From: Planctomycetaceae bacterium
GTDB taxonomy: Bacteria > Planctomycetota > Planctomycetia > Planctomycetales > Planctomycetaceae
Length of the DNA stretch: 64,000 nucleotides
Assembly: GCA_020638955.1 (NCBI GenBank)
Contig: JACKHO010000003.1
Span: forward strand, 186,001-250,000
Direction: 5' to 3'
A model generated the notes under the pieces. It worked only from the letters and a program-made list of their open reading frames with translations, ran no database searches and had not been told where the DNA came from. Below are positions 44,175 through 57,490 of the stretch, one piece after another (within the stretch, counting starts at the first letter, position 1; each line of letters opens with the position of its first letter). Made by a program: the position numbers and the translations under genes.

Positions 44175-45268
44175 GGTTGTTCCCCGCTGGTCGAATTCTT
44201 GCGACAACGCGCCGTCACGGTAATTCGTCCGCCTTGATGCAGCCACGCCATGACAATTGCAAATGGAGCCATGGCCAGTTGGCCCCACATTGTCGGGCGA
44301 TTCGGGAACTCCAGAATACGTGCCGCCAGTCGGCTGTTGGGAAACATGCGTCGCAGTAACAATCCTAAGCTACCGACGACATTCAGAGAGTTTCGCTGAT
44401 GTTCAATGCGAATCTCTTCAAAGCCTGTTTCCTCCAGTAGTCGTCGTAGACGTTTGGGATTAAAGAAATGCAGGTGCCGTGGCCATTCCCAGAGATACCA
44501 GTTTCCGCCAAAGACGTACGGTTCCCAGCAGCCGACGTTCGGCATGCTGCACGCCAAAAGACCCTGTGGTTTCAGAACACGATGCAGTTCAATAAGGCTG
44601 GAACGGACATCGGGAAGGTGTTCCAGTACGTGCCAGGCGAACGCTGCGTCAAAGCTGCTGTCGGAGAACTGCGCCGACTCCAGTGTCCCTTCATGAATTT
44701 CGAATCCCCGCCCACGTGCTTGTTCGGCAGCGGCGGTGACCAGTTCGACTCCCTCGCAGTTCCAGCCAACGGCTTTTAGTGATTCGAGAAACTGACCGGT
44801 GCCGCACCCCAGTTCGAGGGCGCGCGAGCCTTCGTCGGGAGCAGCCGGAAGAACGGTGCTGCGTGTGTCACTGAGCCAACGGTAAAGACTTTTCAATCCG
44901 GGAATTGATCGTACAAAAGACCGGAGGTACCACGGTTGCGATGTATTGGATGACGCCGCCTGGGATTCGGATTTCAAGTCCTTCGGTTGGTCGACGGAGC
45001 AGCCATCACCATGCTCCTGGCTGCGATGCGGGCCATATCCGCTCGGGTAACAGGCCGCCAGCGTTTCCAGCGTGGGCCTGGGATTCATGTAAATGTGACG
45101 GCAGGAGCGGCACGTGACGAGTTGAAAGGTTCCAGGGACCCCCATGGCGACATCACGCCCCGTCAAGTAGTGACGGTATTCCGCTGCCTGACACAGCGGA
45201 CACGCAATCTTCTCCAGCTGGACGGCATCGGAACCTACTGGCATGTAAGGGTTTCCCGATTTTGGCAT
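44171..45268 (-). CDS. class I SAM methyltransferase with N-terminal zinc-binding motif
   Basis: 365 residues. The N-terminus carries CPLCQAAEYRHYL...CRSCRHIYMNPRP (about residues 19-66), two CxxC pairs that form a zinc site. The methyltransferase core follows: ALELGCGTGQFLESLKA (about 146-162), then AAFAWHVLEHLPDVRSSLIE (about 208-227), the usual Methyltransf_11/23 pattern, and a C-terminal hydrophobic segment. Such proteins methylate sugars in O-antigen and exopolysaccharide clusters. The downstream GT4 is translationally coupled by ATGA, which supports a joint role on a glycan. Confidence 0.87.
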   Translation of the reverse strand: MPKSGNPYMPVGSDAVQLEKIACPLCQAAEYRHYLTGRDVAMGVPGTFQLVTCRSCRHIYMNPRPTLETLAACYPSGYGPHRSQEHGDGCSVDQPKDLKSESQAASSNTSQPWYLRSFVRSIPGLKSLYRWLSDTRSTVLPAAPDEGSRALELGCGTGQFLESLKAVGWNCEGVELVTAAAEQARGRGFEIHEGTLESAQFSDSSFDAAFAWHVLEHLPDVRSSLIELHRVLKPQGLLACSMPNVGCWEPYVFGGNWYLWEWPRHLHFFNPKRLRRLLEETGFEEIRIEHQRNSLNVVGSLGLLLRRMFPNSRLAARILEFPNRPTMWGQLAMAPFAIVMAWLHQGGRITVTARCRKNSTSGEQP

Positions 45269-45573
45269 GAGGCGAATGCAACGGAAGTCATTTCTTTGAC
45301 CACAGACTATCAGTCGCGAAATAATCTGCCACCTTTGCAGGAAAAATAGTTACCCTCCGTGGGCGAGCGGAGGATGAGACAGATTTCGCATTCATCTTTT
45401 GGAGTAATTCGCAGGTACTCATCACTTCCGGTTCTGTTGATTATCGTGATTTCATGTGCCGAGAGTTTCGGTTCCTGTGTGGCGCCTCTTGAATGAGCGG
45501 ATATTTCTGCGATATCCTTAATGTGTGCGACTGTGTCTTCAACTCGCATCGTTTTGGCGTGAGTGTATTCGTA
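45269..45573. other. divergent intergenic region with two hairpins
   Basis: About 305 bases between the divergent methyltransferase and the cyclase-repeat gene. It has CCTCCG/CGGAGG at 45354-45373 and GGATAT/ATATCC at 45499-45518 as short stems. No gene or riboswitch was recognised. Confidence 0.4.
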
Positions 45574-47322
45574 ATGACAATTCTCAAGAAACTCCTGATT
45601 CCCGTTTTGCTGGTTTGCTGCGCGTTCCACGTGGTGCCAACCGTGGCAGCGGCTGCGAATGAGGGCCAGATTAAAGCCTCGATCGATCGAGGAGTGGCAT
45701 TTCTTCGTGCGCAGTTCAAGGGAGCGCCGGACGAGCATAAGGGGCTGATTGGTTTGACCTTGATGAAAGCAGGCCAGCCTCACGATGCGCCAGAAATCAA
45801 GGAAGCCATTCGTCTGGCACGCGAAAAATGCAAGGACGGCCAATACAGAGCTGAACGTGAACACTTCTACGAAGCTGGTGTCGATGCAACCCTGCTGGCT
45901 GACTCAGGGGAGGAGTGCAAGGCAGAACTGCAGGCCATCGCAAATTTCATCATCAGCAATCAAAATCCCAATGGTGGTTGGAACTATCCCGGCCAGGGGG
46001 AGAGCGTCGCAGCCGGTGATACCAGTACCATGCAGTATTGCTGTCTGGCATTGTGGGCTGCCGATAGAACTGGCGTGGAAATCGATCCACAGGTGTGGGT
46101 CAAAGCCATTCAATGGCACGCAGCCTATCAGGGCGCTGATGGAGGGTTCTCGTATCGCCCGGGCACGACCCAAGGTGACGTGAACGGTGTGGCCACGCTC
46201 AACATGACCGTCAACTCCATTGGTAGTATTCACATTTGCATGCTGCACCTTGATCCGACCTCGGTTCCCTTCCTGGAACGTCCGGCGGCTGCGGCTGCGG
46301 CCGAATTCGAATGAACCCCCAAAGCCCAAGGGCGCATTGGAGGTTGTGGAACTTCAAACAACGCCCGAAAATGAGCCTGTGGCAATTCCGGCAAGTGCCA
46401 AGCCCACAATCATGAAATCGTTAGGATGGGTGGCAAGCCGATTCCGTGTGGCGAACGAATCTCCGCACAACAAGATGTATTACTACTATTCGTTGGAACG
46501 CATGGCCGCCCTGGCGAACATCAAGAAAATTGGTTCGCACGACTGGTTTAATGAATGTGCTGACTACGTTATTAGCCGACAAAAGCAGGATGGTTCTTGG
46601 GCGGAGAGTACTCACGTCACGCGAACGCCGGAAATCCAGTCATGTTTTGCGGTACTGTTCTTGACGCGTTCGACCGAAAAAGTCCTTAAGAAAACTGCTC
46701 CTTCCTATTACGGTAACGGCCTCTTGGCAGGTGGGCGGGGTTTGCCGGACGATCTTTCCAGCGGTTCGTTCAACGGCCGTTCGATGGAGGAAAAGAAGAA
46801 GCCGCCCGGACCGCTGGATGAATTGCTGGCCTCACTGGCCAATGCCGGCGAAATCGATGTCAACGAGGTGCAGGAGCAAATCGTTGAGAAGGTGCAGGTC
46901 GGTGACCGTAGCGAGCTCGTGAAGCAGAAGGATTTGCTGGTAAAGCTGGTCAAGCATCAGGACTCAAACGCGTCAGAATGATGGCCATGTGGGCACTAGG
47001 ACGGACGGACGACATGCGGCTGACGCAGCACCTCATTGAAGGACTTGATGACGTCGATTTGGGTGTCATGATTGAAGCCCGTAATGCACTCTGCTGGCTG
47101 GCTCGTAAACCCCGCGGTTTTGGTTTTGCCGAAGACCCGTTGGACGCCCTCGGCCCGAATCCCGCACCTGAAGCGAAAACACAGGCAATTCGCGACTGGA
47201 ACAAGGGAATTGTCACCGCGTGGGGCAACTGGTACCTGGAAAATCGCCCGTATGTTGACCGGGGTGATCAGTTCGAAGCCAAGTTGCGACGTCGACTACT
47301 CCAGATTAAAGAAGAACTTTAG
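45574..47322 (+). CDS. exported terpene-cyclase/prenyltransferase-repeat protein, two frameshifts
   Basis: About 583 codons in three frame segments. ATG 45574 starts a signal peptide (LLIPVLLVCCAFHVVPTVAA). Segment one has squalene-cyclase-type repeats (GGWNYPGQGE, DGGFSYRPGT). It shifts near 46312 (AACCCCCAAAG), where the sequence goes on as EPPKPKGALEVVELQ. Segment two has QDGSWAESTHV and an acidic linker ending LVKHQDSN. It shifts again at about 46965, after which RMMAMWALGRTDDMRL continues to the stop. The final part is HEAT-like. Related planctomycete proteins are exported and have no known cyclase activity; the usual DxDD acid motif is not seen. Whether the shifts are real or base errors is open, though both are at simple runs. 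Confidence 0.75.
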
Positions 47323-47468
47323 TCGCACTTTCGGCTGATTCAGACGACTCACGGCATTGAATGGGAAATCAACGCGACAGGTCCGCAATGTGGGGCTAGA
47401 CTTAGGCGGCATCTCGCCTTACTGTCCCTCGTCGCTACTTATTCAATCAATACGGAGTCTCGCCAGCA

Positions 47469-48017
47469 ATGACGCACACCTGGCACGATGTTACCCCGGG
47501 AGAAAATCTTCCGCTTGAGTTTACAGCCATCATCGAAATTCCGATGGGGTCGAGCGTAAAGTACGAACTCGACAAGGAAACCGGGCTGCTGAAGGTCGAC
47601 CGCATTCTGTATTCCGCCGTTTATTACCCGGCGAACTACGGATTCATTCCCCAAACAATGGCTGACGATGGCGACCCGCTCGACGTGTTGGTCCTCTGTC
47701 AGGAAGCTGTTGCACCGCTGACACTCGTACAGGCCCGCGTGATTGGTCTGATGACCATGATCGACGGCGGCAAGAAGGACCACAAAATCCTGGCCGTCGC
47801 CATGCACGACCCGGAATATGCCGACGTACAGCAGTTTGACGAATTGCCTCCGCATCGACTGAATATGTTCCGTCGCTTCTTTCAGGACTACAAGCAACTG
47901 GAAGGGAAGACGGTGGAAGTCGATACCATGCAGCCGGTGGAAAAGGCCGTCCCCATTATCGAACAGGCACTTCACGAGTATAGCGTGCTGCGTCGCCGTG
48001 GATTTCTGAAGAGGTAG
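47469..48017 (+). CDS. ppa: inorganic pyrophosphatase
   Basis: 182 residues, family I soluble pyrophosphatase, hydrolysing PPi to phosphate in the cytoplasm. The signature DGDPLDVLVL (about residues 66-75), with the metal-binding Asp triad, is intact, as are VKYELDKETGLLKVDR and YYPANYGFIPQT. The C-terminal HRLNMFRRFFQDYKQLEGK fits. It precedes hemB by three bases, with the GAGG ribosome-binding site of hemB inside its end, so the two form an operon. Removing PPi may favour biosynthetic steps generally; no direct link to haem synthesis is known. Confidence 0.95.
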   Translation: MTHTWHDVTPGENLPLEFTAIIEIPMGSSVKYELDKETGLLKVDRILYSAVYYPANYGFIPQTMADDGDPLDVLVLCQEAVAPLTLVQARVIGLMTMIDGGKKDHKILAVAMHDPEYADVQQFDELPPHRLNMFRRFFQDYKQLEGKTVEVDTMQPVEKAVPIIEQALHEYSVLRRRGFLKR

Positions 48018-48020
48018 ACA

Positions 48021-49004
48021 ATGTTTCCGCAATCCAGAATGCGGCGACTGCGCATGCATCCGCAGTTGCGGGAAATGGTTCGGGAGACTTCACTCTCGCC
48101 GAAAGACTTCATCCTGCCGTTGTTTGTGCGGCATGGAGTGAATCAGCAAATCCCCATTTCGTCGATGCCCGGCCAATTCCAGTGGACCGTGGACCGGCTA
48201 CCCGAAATTCTTGCGGACATTACCGCGACGGAAATCCCGGCCGTCATTCTGTTTGGTATTCCTGAGCAGAAAGACGCACTGGGCAGCGACGCCTATTGCA
48301 GTCACGGAATTGTCCAGCAGGCGGTCCGGGCCATTCGGGAACATGCTCCCGACCTCATGGTCATCACAGATGTCTGTCTCTGTGAGTTCACCGACCACGG
48401 CCATTGCGGCGTCGTCAACGAATCGACGGGCCGGGTGGATGTCGACAACGACGCCACACTCGAATTGCTGGTCAAAGAAGCAGTCAGCCACGCACAGGCT
48501 GGTGCGGACATGATTGCCCCCAGCGGCATGATGGACGGTATGATTGCGGCCCTCCGTGGTGGACTCGATGCGAATAGTTTTTCGCACATTCCCATTATGA
48601 GTTACGCCGCGAAGTACGCCTCGGCATTCTATGGTCCTTTCCGCGATGCCGCCGAAAGTGCTCCGCAGTTTGGCGACCGCCGCACGTATCAAATGGACCC
48701 CGCCAATGGCAATGAAGCCTTGCGGGAAGTACAACTGGACGTCGAAGAAGGGGCTGACTTGCTCATGGTGAAACCGGCACTCAGCTATCTCGACATCATT
48801 CGCCGCGTGAAAGATGCCCATCCCAACATCCCGCTTGCCGCTTACAACGTGAGTGGCGAATACGCCATGGTGAAGTCTGCGGCCGCAGCCGGTTGGATTG
48901 ATGAACAACGCATTACGCTGGAAATTCTCACCAGTATGAAGCGGGCCGGAGCGGACATTATTCTCACGTATCATGCCCTCGATGCAGCAAAGTGGCTCGG
49001 CTGA
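48021..49004 (+). CDS. hemB: delta-aminolevulinic acid dehydratase (porphobilinogen synthase)
   Basis: 327 residues, complete. It condenses two 5-aminolevulinates to porphobilinogen in tetrapyrrole synthesis. The zinc-ligand cluster is present (DVCLCEFTDHGHCG, about residues 117-130), the two Schiff-base lysines are in SYAAKYASAFYGPF (about 195-208) and LLMVKPALSYLDI (about 251-263), and APSGMMDG is the substrate loop. The Cys set implies the zinc-dependent type. It is preceded closely by ppa; no other hem gene is in the window. The GGATTG...GLTY end is normal for the family. Confidence 0.96.
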   Translation: MFPQSRMRRLRMHPQLREMVRETSLSPKDFILPLFVRHGVNQQIPISSMPGQFQWTVDRLPEILADITATEIPAVILFGIPEQKDALGSDAYCSHGIVQQAVRAIREHAPDLMVITDVCLCEFTDHGHCGVVNESTGRVDVDNDATLELLVKEAVSHAQAGADMIAPSGMMDGMIAALRGGLDANSFSHIPIMSYAAKYASAFYGPFRDAAESAPQFGDRRTYQMDPANGNEALREVQLDVEEGADLLMVKPALSYLDIIRRVKDAHPNIPLAAYNVSGEYAMVKSAAAAGWIDEQRITLEILTSMKRAGADIILTYHALDAAKWLG

Positions 49005-49223
49005 TTCGGTGTCGCAACTCGACAATTGTTAAGCAGTTGTGGCGCAGTCTGCAGCGATTTTGAACGGCTTATCGGCAGTGTCTGCCGGGCTATGGTCTGT
49101 GCACCAGCGAATGTTCTGGTTCACGTTGACGTTGGCCAGCATCGACGCGATTCTCCCGGGCACTCATTTTCCCGTCTGACATTGCGCCTGTTGGTCATGC
49201 CATCAGTTGCCGCTTAGCGTTGT

Positions 49224-50054
49224 GTGTTTGTGAAACTCCTGTTCAACAGCCGACTTTTGAGCCTCTTGCTGCTCGCGTTTGCGGGAGTCTCAGGGTGCGC
49301 GCTGTTAATCCCAGATTCGAACAGGGAAAAGCACAATCCGTTGCCCCCCATTGTTGGTCCACGCGACGCAATGGAGCTGGAGGTCTTCATTGTCGACCGG
49401 GCCGTGGGTGATCCCCTCATTGGTGACGGCCTGTGGGACAGTCTTCACGAGGTCACTTCGATAACGCCCGATTTGAAAGAGCGGCTGGAAGAACAGGGAT
49501 TGCGCGTCGCGATGTCCCCCTCTCGTCCGCCACGTTCCGTTCAGGCACTGCTCGCCCTTTCCGGTGGAGATGATCCCACCCGACGTACCATTTATCACCG
49601 CGTTGTGGTTCCCGCGTCTCAACCAGCGCTCATCCCCATTACGACGTTGGCCTCGCCCATTGAAGTGGCTCTCCCCGCAGAGCATGGGACCAAGGTAAAG
49701 GAACTCACACAGGGCGTCTGCCAGCTGCGAATTCAGCTCGACAAGGTCACCGAAGGCTGGGCCAGTCTGGAAGTTCAGCCAGTCATTCAGCACGGTGCGG
49801 ACATGCTCCGACCGAAAGCGACGGCAGAAGAATGGCTCTTCGAGCAGGGTCAGCAAACGATCATGCTTTACGACCATCGTTTCAATGTGGAACTGAATCG
49901 AGGCGAACTCATTGCTCTGGGCATGACCGGAGAGAGTGGAAACTCGGTTGGTGCCCGCTTCTTCCATGGTGAATGGAACGGCGTTCCTATTGAGCGACAC
50001 GTCTTCCTGCGGCTTCGCGGAATGCACCGCATTGCTCCGGTGCGTGCTCAGTAA
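49224..50054 (+). CDS. lipoprotein of unknown function
   Basis: 276 residues from GTG (49224, or 49230). The signal sequence is LLSLLLLAFAGVSGC with a Cys at the lipobox position (about residue 26), so it is probably lipidated. The body is beta-rich and ends with LYDHRFNVELNRGELIALGM and VPIERHVFLRLRGMHRI. I do not recognise a family; planctomycete outer-membrane assembly or secretin-associated proteins have somewhat similar endings, but that is a weak guess. It converges on the TPR gene with nine bases between stops. The 220 bases upstream show no other gene. Confidence 0.65.
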   Translation: MFVKLLFNSRLLSLLLLAFAGVSGCALLIPDSNREKHNPLPPIVGPRDAMELEVFIVDRAVGDPLIGDGLWDSLHEVTSITPDLKERLEEQGLRVAMSPSRPPRSVQALLALSGGDDPTRRTIYHRVVVPASQPALIPITTLASPIEVALPAEHGTKVKELTQGVCQLRIQLDKVTEGWASLEVQPVIQHGADMLRPKATAEEWLFEQGQQTIMLYDHRFNVELNRGELIALGMTGESGNSVGARFFHGEWNGVPIERHVFLRLRGMHRIAPVRAQ

Positions 50055-50063
50055 ACAGCAGAG

Positions 50064-51281
50064 TCAATTCGCGGAAGCTTGTTCAAGCAATTGTTGAATT
50101 CGGTCTCGCTGCGCGAGCGCCTCTTCGTCATCTGGGGCAAATTCCAGCACTTTGTTGTACGTTTTCAGTGCTTCATCCATTCGCTTCTGTTCTTCGAACA
50201 CGTGGGCGAGGTCGGCCAGGCAAACAACGTTGTTCGGACGTTGCGCGAGTGCCCGCTGCAATTCCTGTTCAGACTTCACCCAGTCTTCCTGATGAATCGC
50301 CGTCGTGGCGGAAAGGCACAGCAGATCGAATTTTTCTTCGGCATCTTTTGGTAATGAATCCAACGTCGCACGGGCTGCATCAAATTGACCGGTACGAACG
50401 AGGGCATCCACACATTGTACTCGAATCGAGTGAATCTCCGGATAAGCAGCGAGCAACTCTCGCAGTTTGTCGACGACGGCCCCCGTCTCTCCAGAGAGTA
50501 CGCGTTCATGATACTGACGTGCCTGCCAGTAAGGATCGACTCGCTGCTGCGCGACGAGCTGCAAATAGGGGTTCTCCCAATAGGCCGACTCCGCCGGAAG
50601 TGCCTCAGCCTTTTCCTGAGCCTGTTTCGCCAGCTCAACATGACCGGTTGTCATGGCGACATTCGACACGAGTTCCCAGTAATCGCGTCGATCATTGAGC
50701 TCTTCCTGCACGGCCTGAATTGACTCGAGTGCGTCGGTCGGTTCGAGGTCGAGCGCATCGATTCTCGCACCACACAAAAAGGCTCTTTGATTTTGCGGAT
50801 TGATTTCCAGCGCACGCTTCACCGCTTCCACGGCGGTTCTGAATTCATTCTGAGACAAATCAATCTCGGCAATGCGAGTTGCGGCCAGCCCATGTTTTTC
50901 GCCGCGTGCTTCAGATTTAGCAAACGCTGCACGTGCTTTTTGAGGACTCTCATTCGCCAGAATCTCGCCCAGCAAATAACTCCAGATAGGATTTGAGGAG
51001 TCCAGACTGGCAGCACTCTCGTAGGCCACTACCGCGTCGTAGTCGAATTCGTGGGCGTCGAGCAACATGGCGTAGCGTCCCCATTCCGCGCCCGATTGGC
51101 TGTCCGACAACACAACTTTTCGCTGCTCTTCAATCGCACGTGCCACTTCGGGAAACGCCTGCGACAAATCGGGATTCGGCACTTCCGGCAAACGTGGATG
51201 CGTATCCCCAATCCACAGTACGACAACAATGGTGAGGGCAAGGCAGCCGAGTATCGACGCGAAAACAATTCTACTCTGCAT
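50064..51281 (-). CDS. membrane-anchored TPR protein
   Basis: 405 residues from ATG 51281. A longer in-frame reading from 51404 adds 41 polar residues without a ribosome-binding site. One N-terminal membrane helix (FASILGCLALTIVVVLWIG, about 5-23) is followed by a tail of tetratricopeptide repeats: YAMLLDAHEFDYDAVVAYES, IDLSQNEFRTAVEAVKRALE, CLADLAHVFEEQKRMDEALK and so on, about eight in total. The protein likely presents the repeats to the periplasm and acts as a scaffold. No enzymatic domain is attached and no partner is adjacent. Confidence 0.78.
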   Translation of the reverse strand: MQSRIVFASILGCLALTIVVVLWIGDTHPRLPEVPNPDLSQAFPEVARAIEEQRKVVLSDSQSGAEWGRYAMLLDAHEFDYDAVVAYESAASLDSSNPIWSYLLGEILANESPQKARAAFAKSEARGEKHGLAATRIAEIDLSQNEFRTAVEAVKRALEINPQNQRAFLCGARIDALDLEPTDALESIQAVQEELNDRRDYWELVSNVAMTTGHVELAKQAQEKAEALPAESAYWENPYLQLVAQQRVDPYWQARQYHERVLSGETGAVVDKLRELLAAYPEIHSIRVQCVDALVRTGQFDAARATLDSLPKDAEEKFDLLCLSATTAIHQEDWVKSEQELQRALAQRPNNVVCLADLAHVFEEQKRMDEALKTYNKVLEFAPDDEEALAQRDRIQQLLEQASAN

Positions 51282-51694
51282 CGCTCCGGCCTCGTTTGAT
51301 GTCGACAAACAGTGAATGCGAATTTGCGACAGGAAGTTCCGGGAGATCCGACGGCGGAGCGTACGCGTTAAAGCAGCCGACGAGCGGCATAAGGCAAGCA
51401 GCAAACATGAATTCCCCGTTCCGTTGCATCAGACTTCTTGTTGCACTGGCTCGTTACTGAACGGAATTCCCCAAATTCGCAAACGCCACTCGTCCACCTT
51501 GATTGGCAGTCTGGCCTCGCGTTCAAGGACGTATCATACTTGCAAATAGGCTGGCCGTCAGCGCAGTATCGAACGGAGAAACTGCTATGCTCAGTGGCGC
51601 AAGCATTTTTCCAAAGATGAATTGCCAAAGGCAGCGAGAAACGACAAAATGTCTACACTTGCCGTGAAGACGTCTTTCGCCTGGAGTTCCAATT
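51282..51694. other. divergent intergenic region
   Basis: About 410 bases between the TPR gene and the response regulator. I see nothing in it that I would call a gene, repeat or RNA; it should contain both promoters. Confidence 0.4.
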
Positions 51695-52603
51695 ATGGAA
51701 GCGGTCAAACCAAAAGTGCTCATTGTTGATGACGCGAAGGCCGACCGCGTTCGAGCTTCGGGAATCATTGCGCGGTGGCGGGAGTGCGAAATCATTGAAG
51801 CGGCAAATGGTCGTGCAGCGATTGACGAAGTCGGCACGCATTTTCCCGATGTGATTCTAACCGACTTGCACATGCCGGAAATGGATGGGCTGGAACTGGT
51901 TGCTGCCGTGCGGGAAGAACATCCCGGAATTCCTGTCATTCTCATGACGGCCAAAGGGAGTGAGGAAATTGCCGCTCAGGCCCTGCGTCAGGGAGCGGCG
52001 AGCTATGTCCCAAAGCTACGGATGCAGGACGATTTGGTTCCCACGCTGAATCAGGTCTACCACACTTCCGCTTTGGCACATGGGCAATCTCGCCTGATGC
52101 ATTACATGACGGAGTCATCCACGTCATTCGTGCTGCGAAACGACAGAATGCTCATTCGGGCCTGTGTTCGCCATTTGCTGAACCTGCTTCGCTGTGTTCC
52201 GCTCGGTGATGAAACAGAACGACTTCGCGTCGGTATTGCGCTCCACGAAGCTCTGGAAAATGCGTTTCTCCGGGGCAATCTGGAAATCAAACCGTCCGAA
52301 GTGACATCTGAGAGGCCGTTGACCGAGCTTATCAGCGAGCGACTGCAGATTGAGTCAATTGCGCTGCGCCGAATTCATGTGCATTACCACGTCTCACGAA
52401 GCGGTGCCGAGTTCACAATTCGAGATGACGGACCTGGCTTTGATGTCGCCAGCCTCTGGCAGGACGATTCCTCTGGACTGCACAATCACGAAGGAAACCG
52501 TGGACTGACGTTGATGAAATCAGTTATGGATTCCGTCGAATTCAATGACTTGGGCAACGAAGTACGCCTCACCAAAATGGCCGTACCCGCAGCAACTGCC
52601 TGA
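51695..52603 (+). CDS. response regulator with C-terminal anti-sigma-type ATPase domain
   Basis: 302 residues with GGAG eight bases upstream. The receiver domain is at about residues 7-125: KVLIVDDAKADRV, phosphorylatable Asp in VILTDLHMPEMDG (about 56), Thr in LMTAKG and Lys in SYVPKLRMQ. The C-terminal part (about 160-300) has a GHKL/HATPase_c fold of the RsbW/anti-sigma kind: LHEALENAFLRGNLEI (N box), DDGPGFDVASL (G1) and RGLTLMKSVMDSVEF. No DNA-binding domain is seen. The arrangement suggests phosphorylation-controlled partner switching. It is 150 bases upstream of a hybrid histidine kinase. Confidence 0.86.
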   Translation: MEAVKPKVLIVDDAKADRVRASGIIARWRECEIIEAANGRAAIDEVGTHFPDVILTDLHMPEMDGLELVAAVREEHPGIPVILMTAKGSEEIAAQALRQGAASYVPKLRMQDDLVPTLNQVYHTSALAHGQSRLMHYMTESSTSFVLRNDRMLIRACVRHLLNLLRCVPLGDETERLRVGIALHEALENAFLRGNLEIKPSEVTSERPLTELISERLQIESIALRRIHVHYHVSRSGAEFTIRDDGPGFDVASLWQDDSSGLHNHEGNRGLTLMKSVMDSVEFNDLGNEVRLTKMAVPAATA

Positions 52604-52750
52604 CCCGGTTCACAGACGACTGAGGGATTCTCTTTCTTGTTGCTGCATACGCAGTGGCTGGCCATGCTCTGATGTGATATCAAGAGTTCTACACGTGCCG
52701 TTTGGCACGACAGGACTTCAGTCATCAATGCGCTGGCAGGTAACACAGCA

Positions 52751-56487
<3,737 letters not shown>

Positions 56488-56615
56488 GAAGTTGCTGTGG
56501 AATTGGAATCAGTACATTTGCCCTGCGGTACTCTGCGTCGATAACTTTCATCGCCTACAAACTGCCGCGCGCTGGAATTACAGGTCGGGCGGACGATATC
56601 TGTTGAGGAACAACT

Positions 56616-57490
56616 GTGGACGACGCCATTAAGAAAACTCGCGTGCTTGTCGAAGCCTTGGGCTGGATTCGACAATTTCGCGACCGTTACGTCATCATCA
56701 AACTCGGCGGGAGTGCTCTCGATGATGAAGAGTCGGTACGCCGCTGCCTGAATGACGTGGTGTTCATGGAAGCCGTCGGCATGCGTCCCATTCTCATTCA
56801 CGGTGGCGGCAAGGCCATTAGTCGTGGGATGGCACAGTCCGGCATTGAGCCACGTTTCGTCAAAGGTCGACGCTACACAGATGACGCCACGCTCAATATT
56901 GTCACTCAGGTTCTGGCGGACGAACTCAGCGAAGGGCTGGCCGACGACATCAGGACCCTGGGTGGAAACGCCGTGGCACTGCACCTGAATTCCCAGAACG
57001 TCCTACAGGGGGAAATGCTGAAGCTAAAAGAGGATGACGGTACCGAACTCGATTTGGGTCGCGTGGGGCACGTCACCGGGATTGATCGAAACCTGCTCGT
57101 CGGAGTATGTCGCTCACGCACCATTCCGGTCATTCCCTCAGTCGCGCTCGACGCTGAAGGAAACCGCTGAACGTGAATGCCGACACGGCCGCTGCCGCCG
57201 TGGCCCGACTGCTGAAAGCCGAAAAGCTGATGTTCCTCAGCGACGTTCCCGGAATTTTCCTGGATCGAAACAATCCCGATACATTGCAGTCTCATTTAAC
57301 CGTCAAGCGCTGCCGCGAACTCATTCGCGAAGGCATTATCGATGCCGGTATGGTTCCAAAAGTGGAAGCGGCCTTGGAAGCCCTCGAAGCAGGCGTGAAG
57401 AAAATCCACATCGTGGATGCCCGTATTCCGCATTCCGTGCTCCTCGAAATCTATTCCGACACCGGAATTGGAACAGAAATTGTCAAGTAG
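56616..57490 (+). CDS. argB: acetylglutamate kinase, one-base deletion
   Basis: Cytoplasmic enzyme of arginine synthesis that phosphorylates N-acetylglutamate. GTG 56616 has GAGGAA nearby. Motifs are VIIKLGGSALDDE, PILIHGGGKAISRGM and YTDDATLNIV in the first part, which stops at 57170, and LNVNADTAAAAVARLLKAEK, MFLSDVPGIF and IDAGMVPKVEAALEAL in another frame from 57173. One extra C (CGCCTGAACGTG for CGCTGAACGTG near 57168) joins them into a normal 291-residue ArgB. Because the gene is needed for arginine synthesis and both halves are conserved, a sequence error is more likely than inactivation. The tilS start overlaps its stop. Confidence 0.9.

Noticed and set aside
57034..57489. N-terminal extension of tilS into argB
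   Set aside because: That part is argB read in another frame; the real tilS starts at GTG 57490, overlapping the argB stop.
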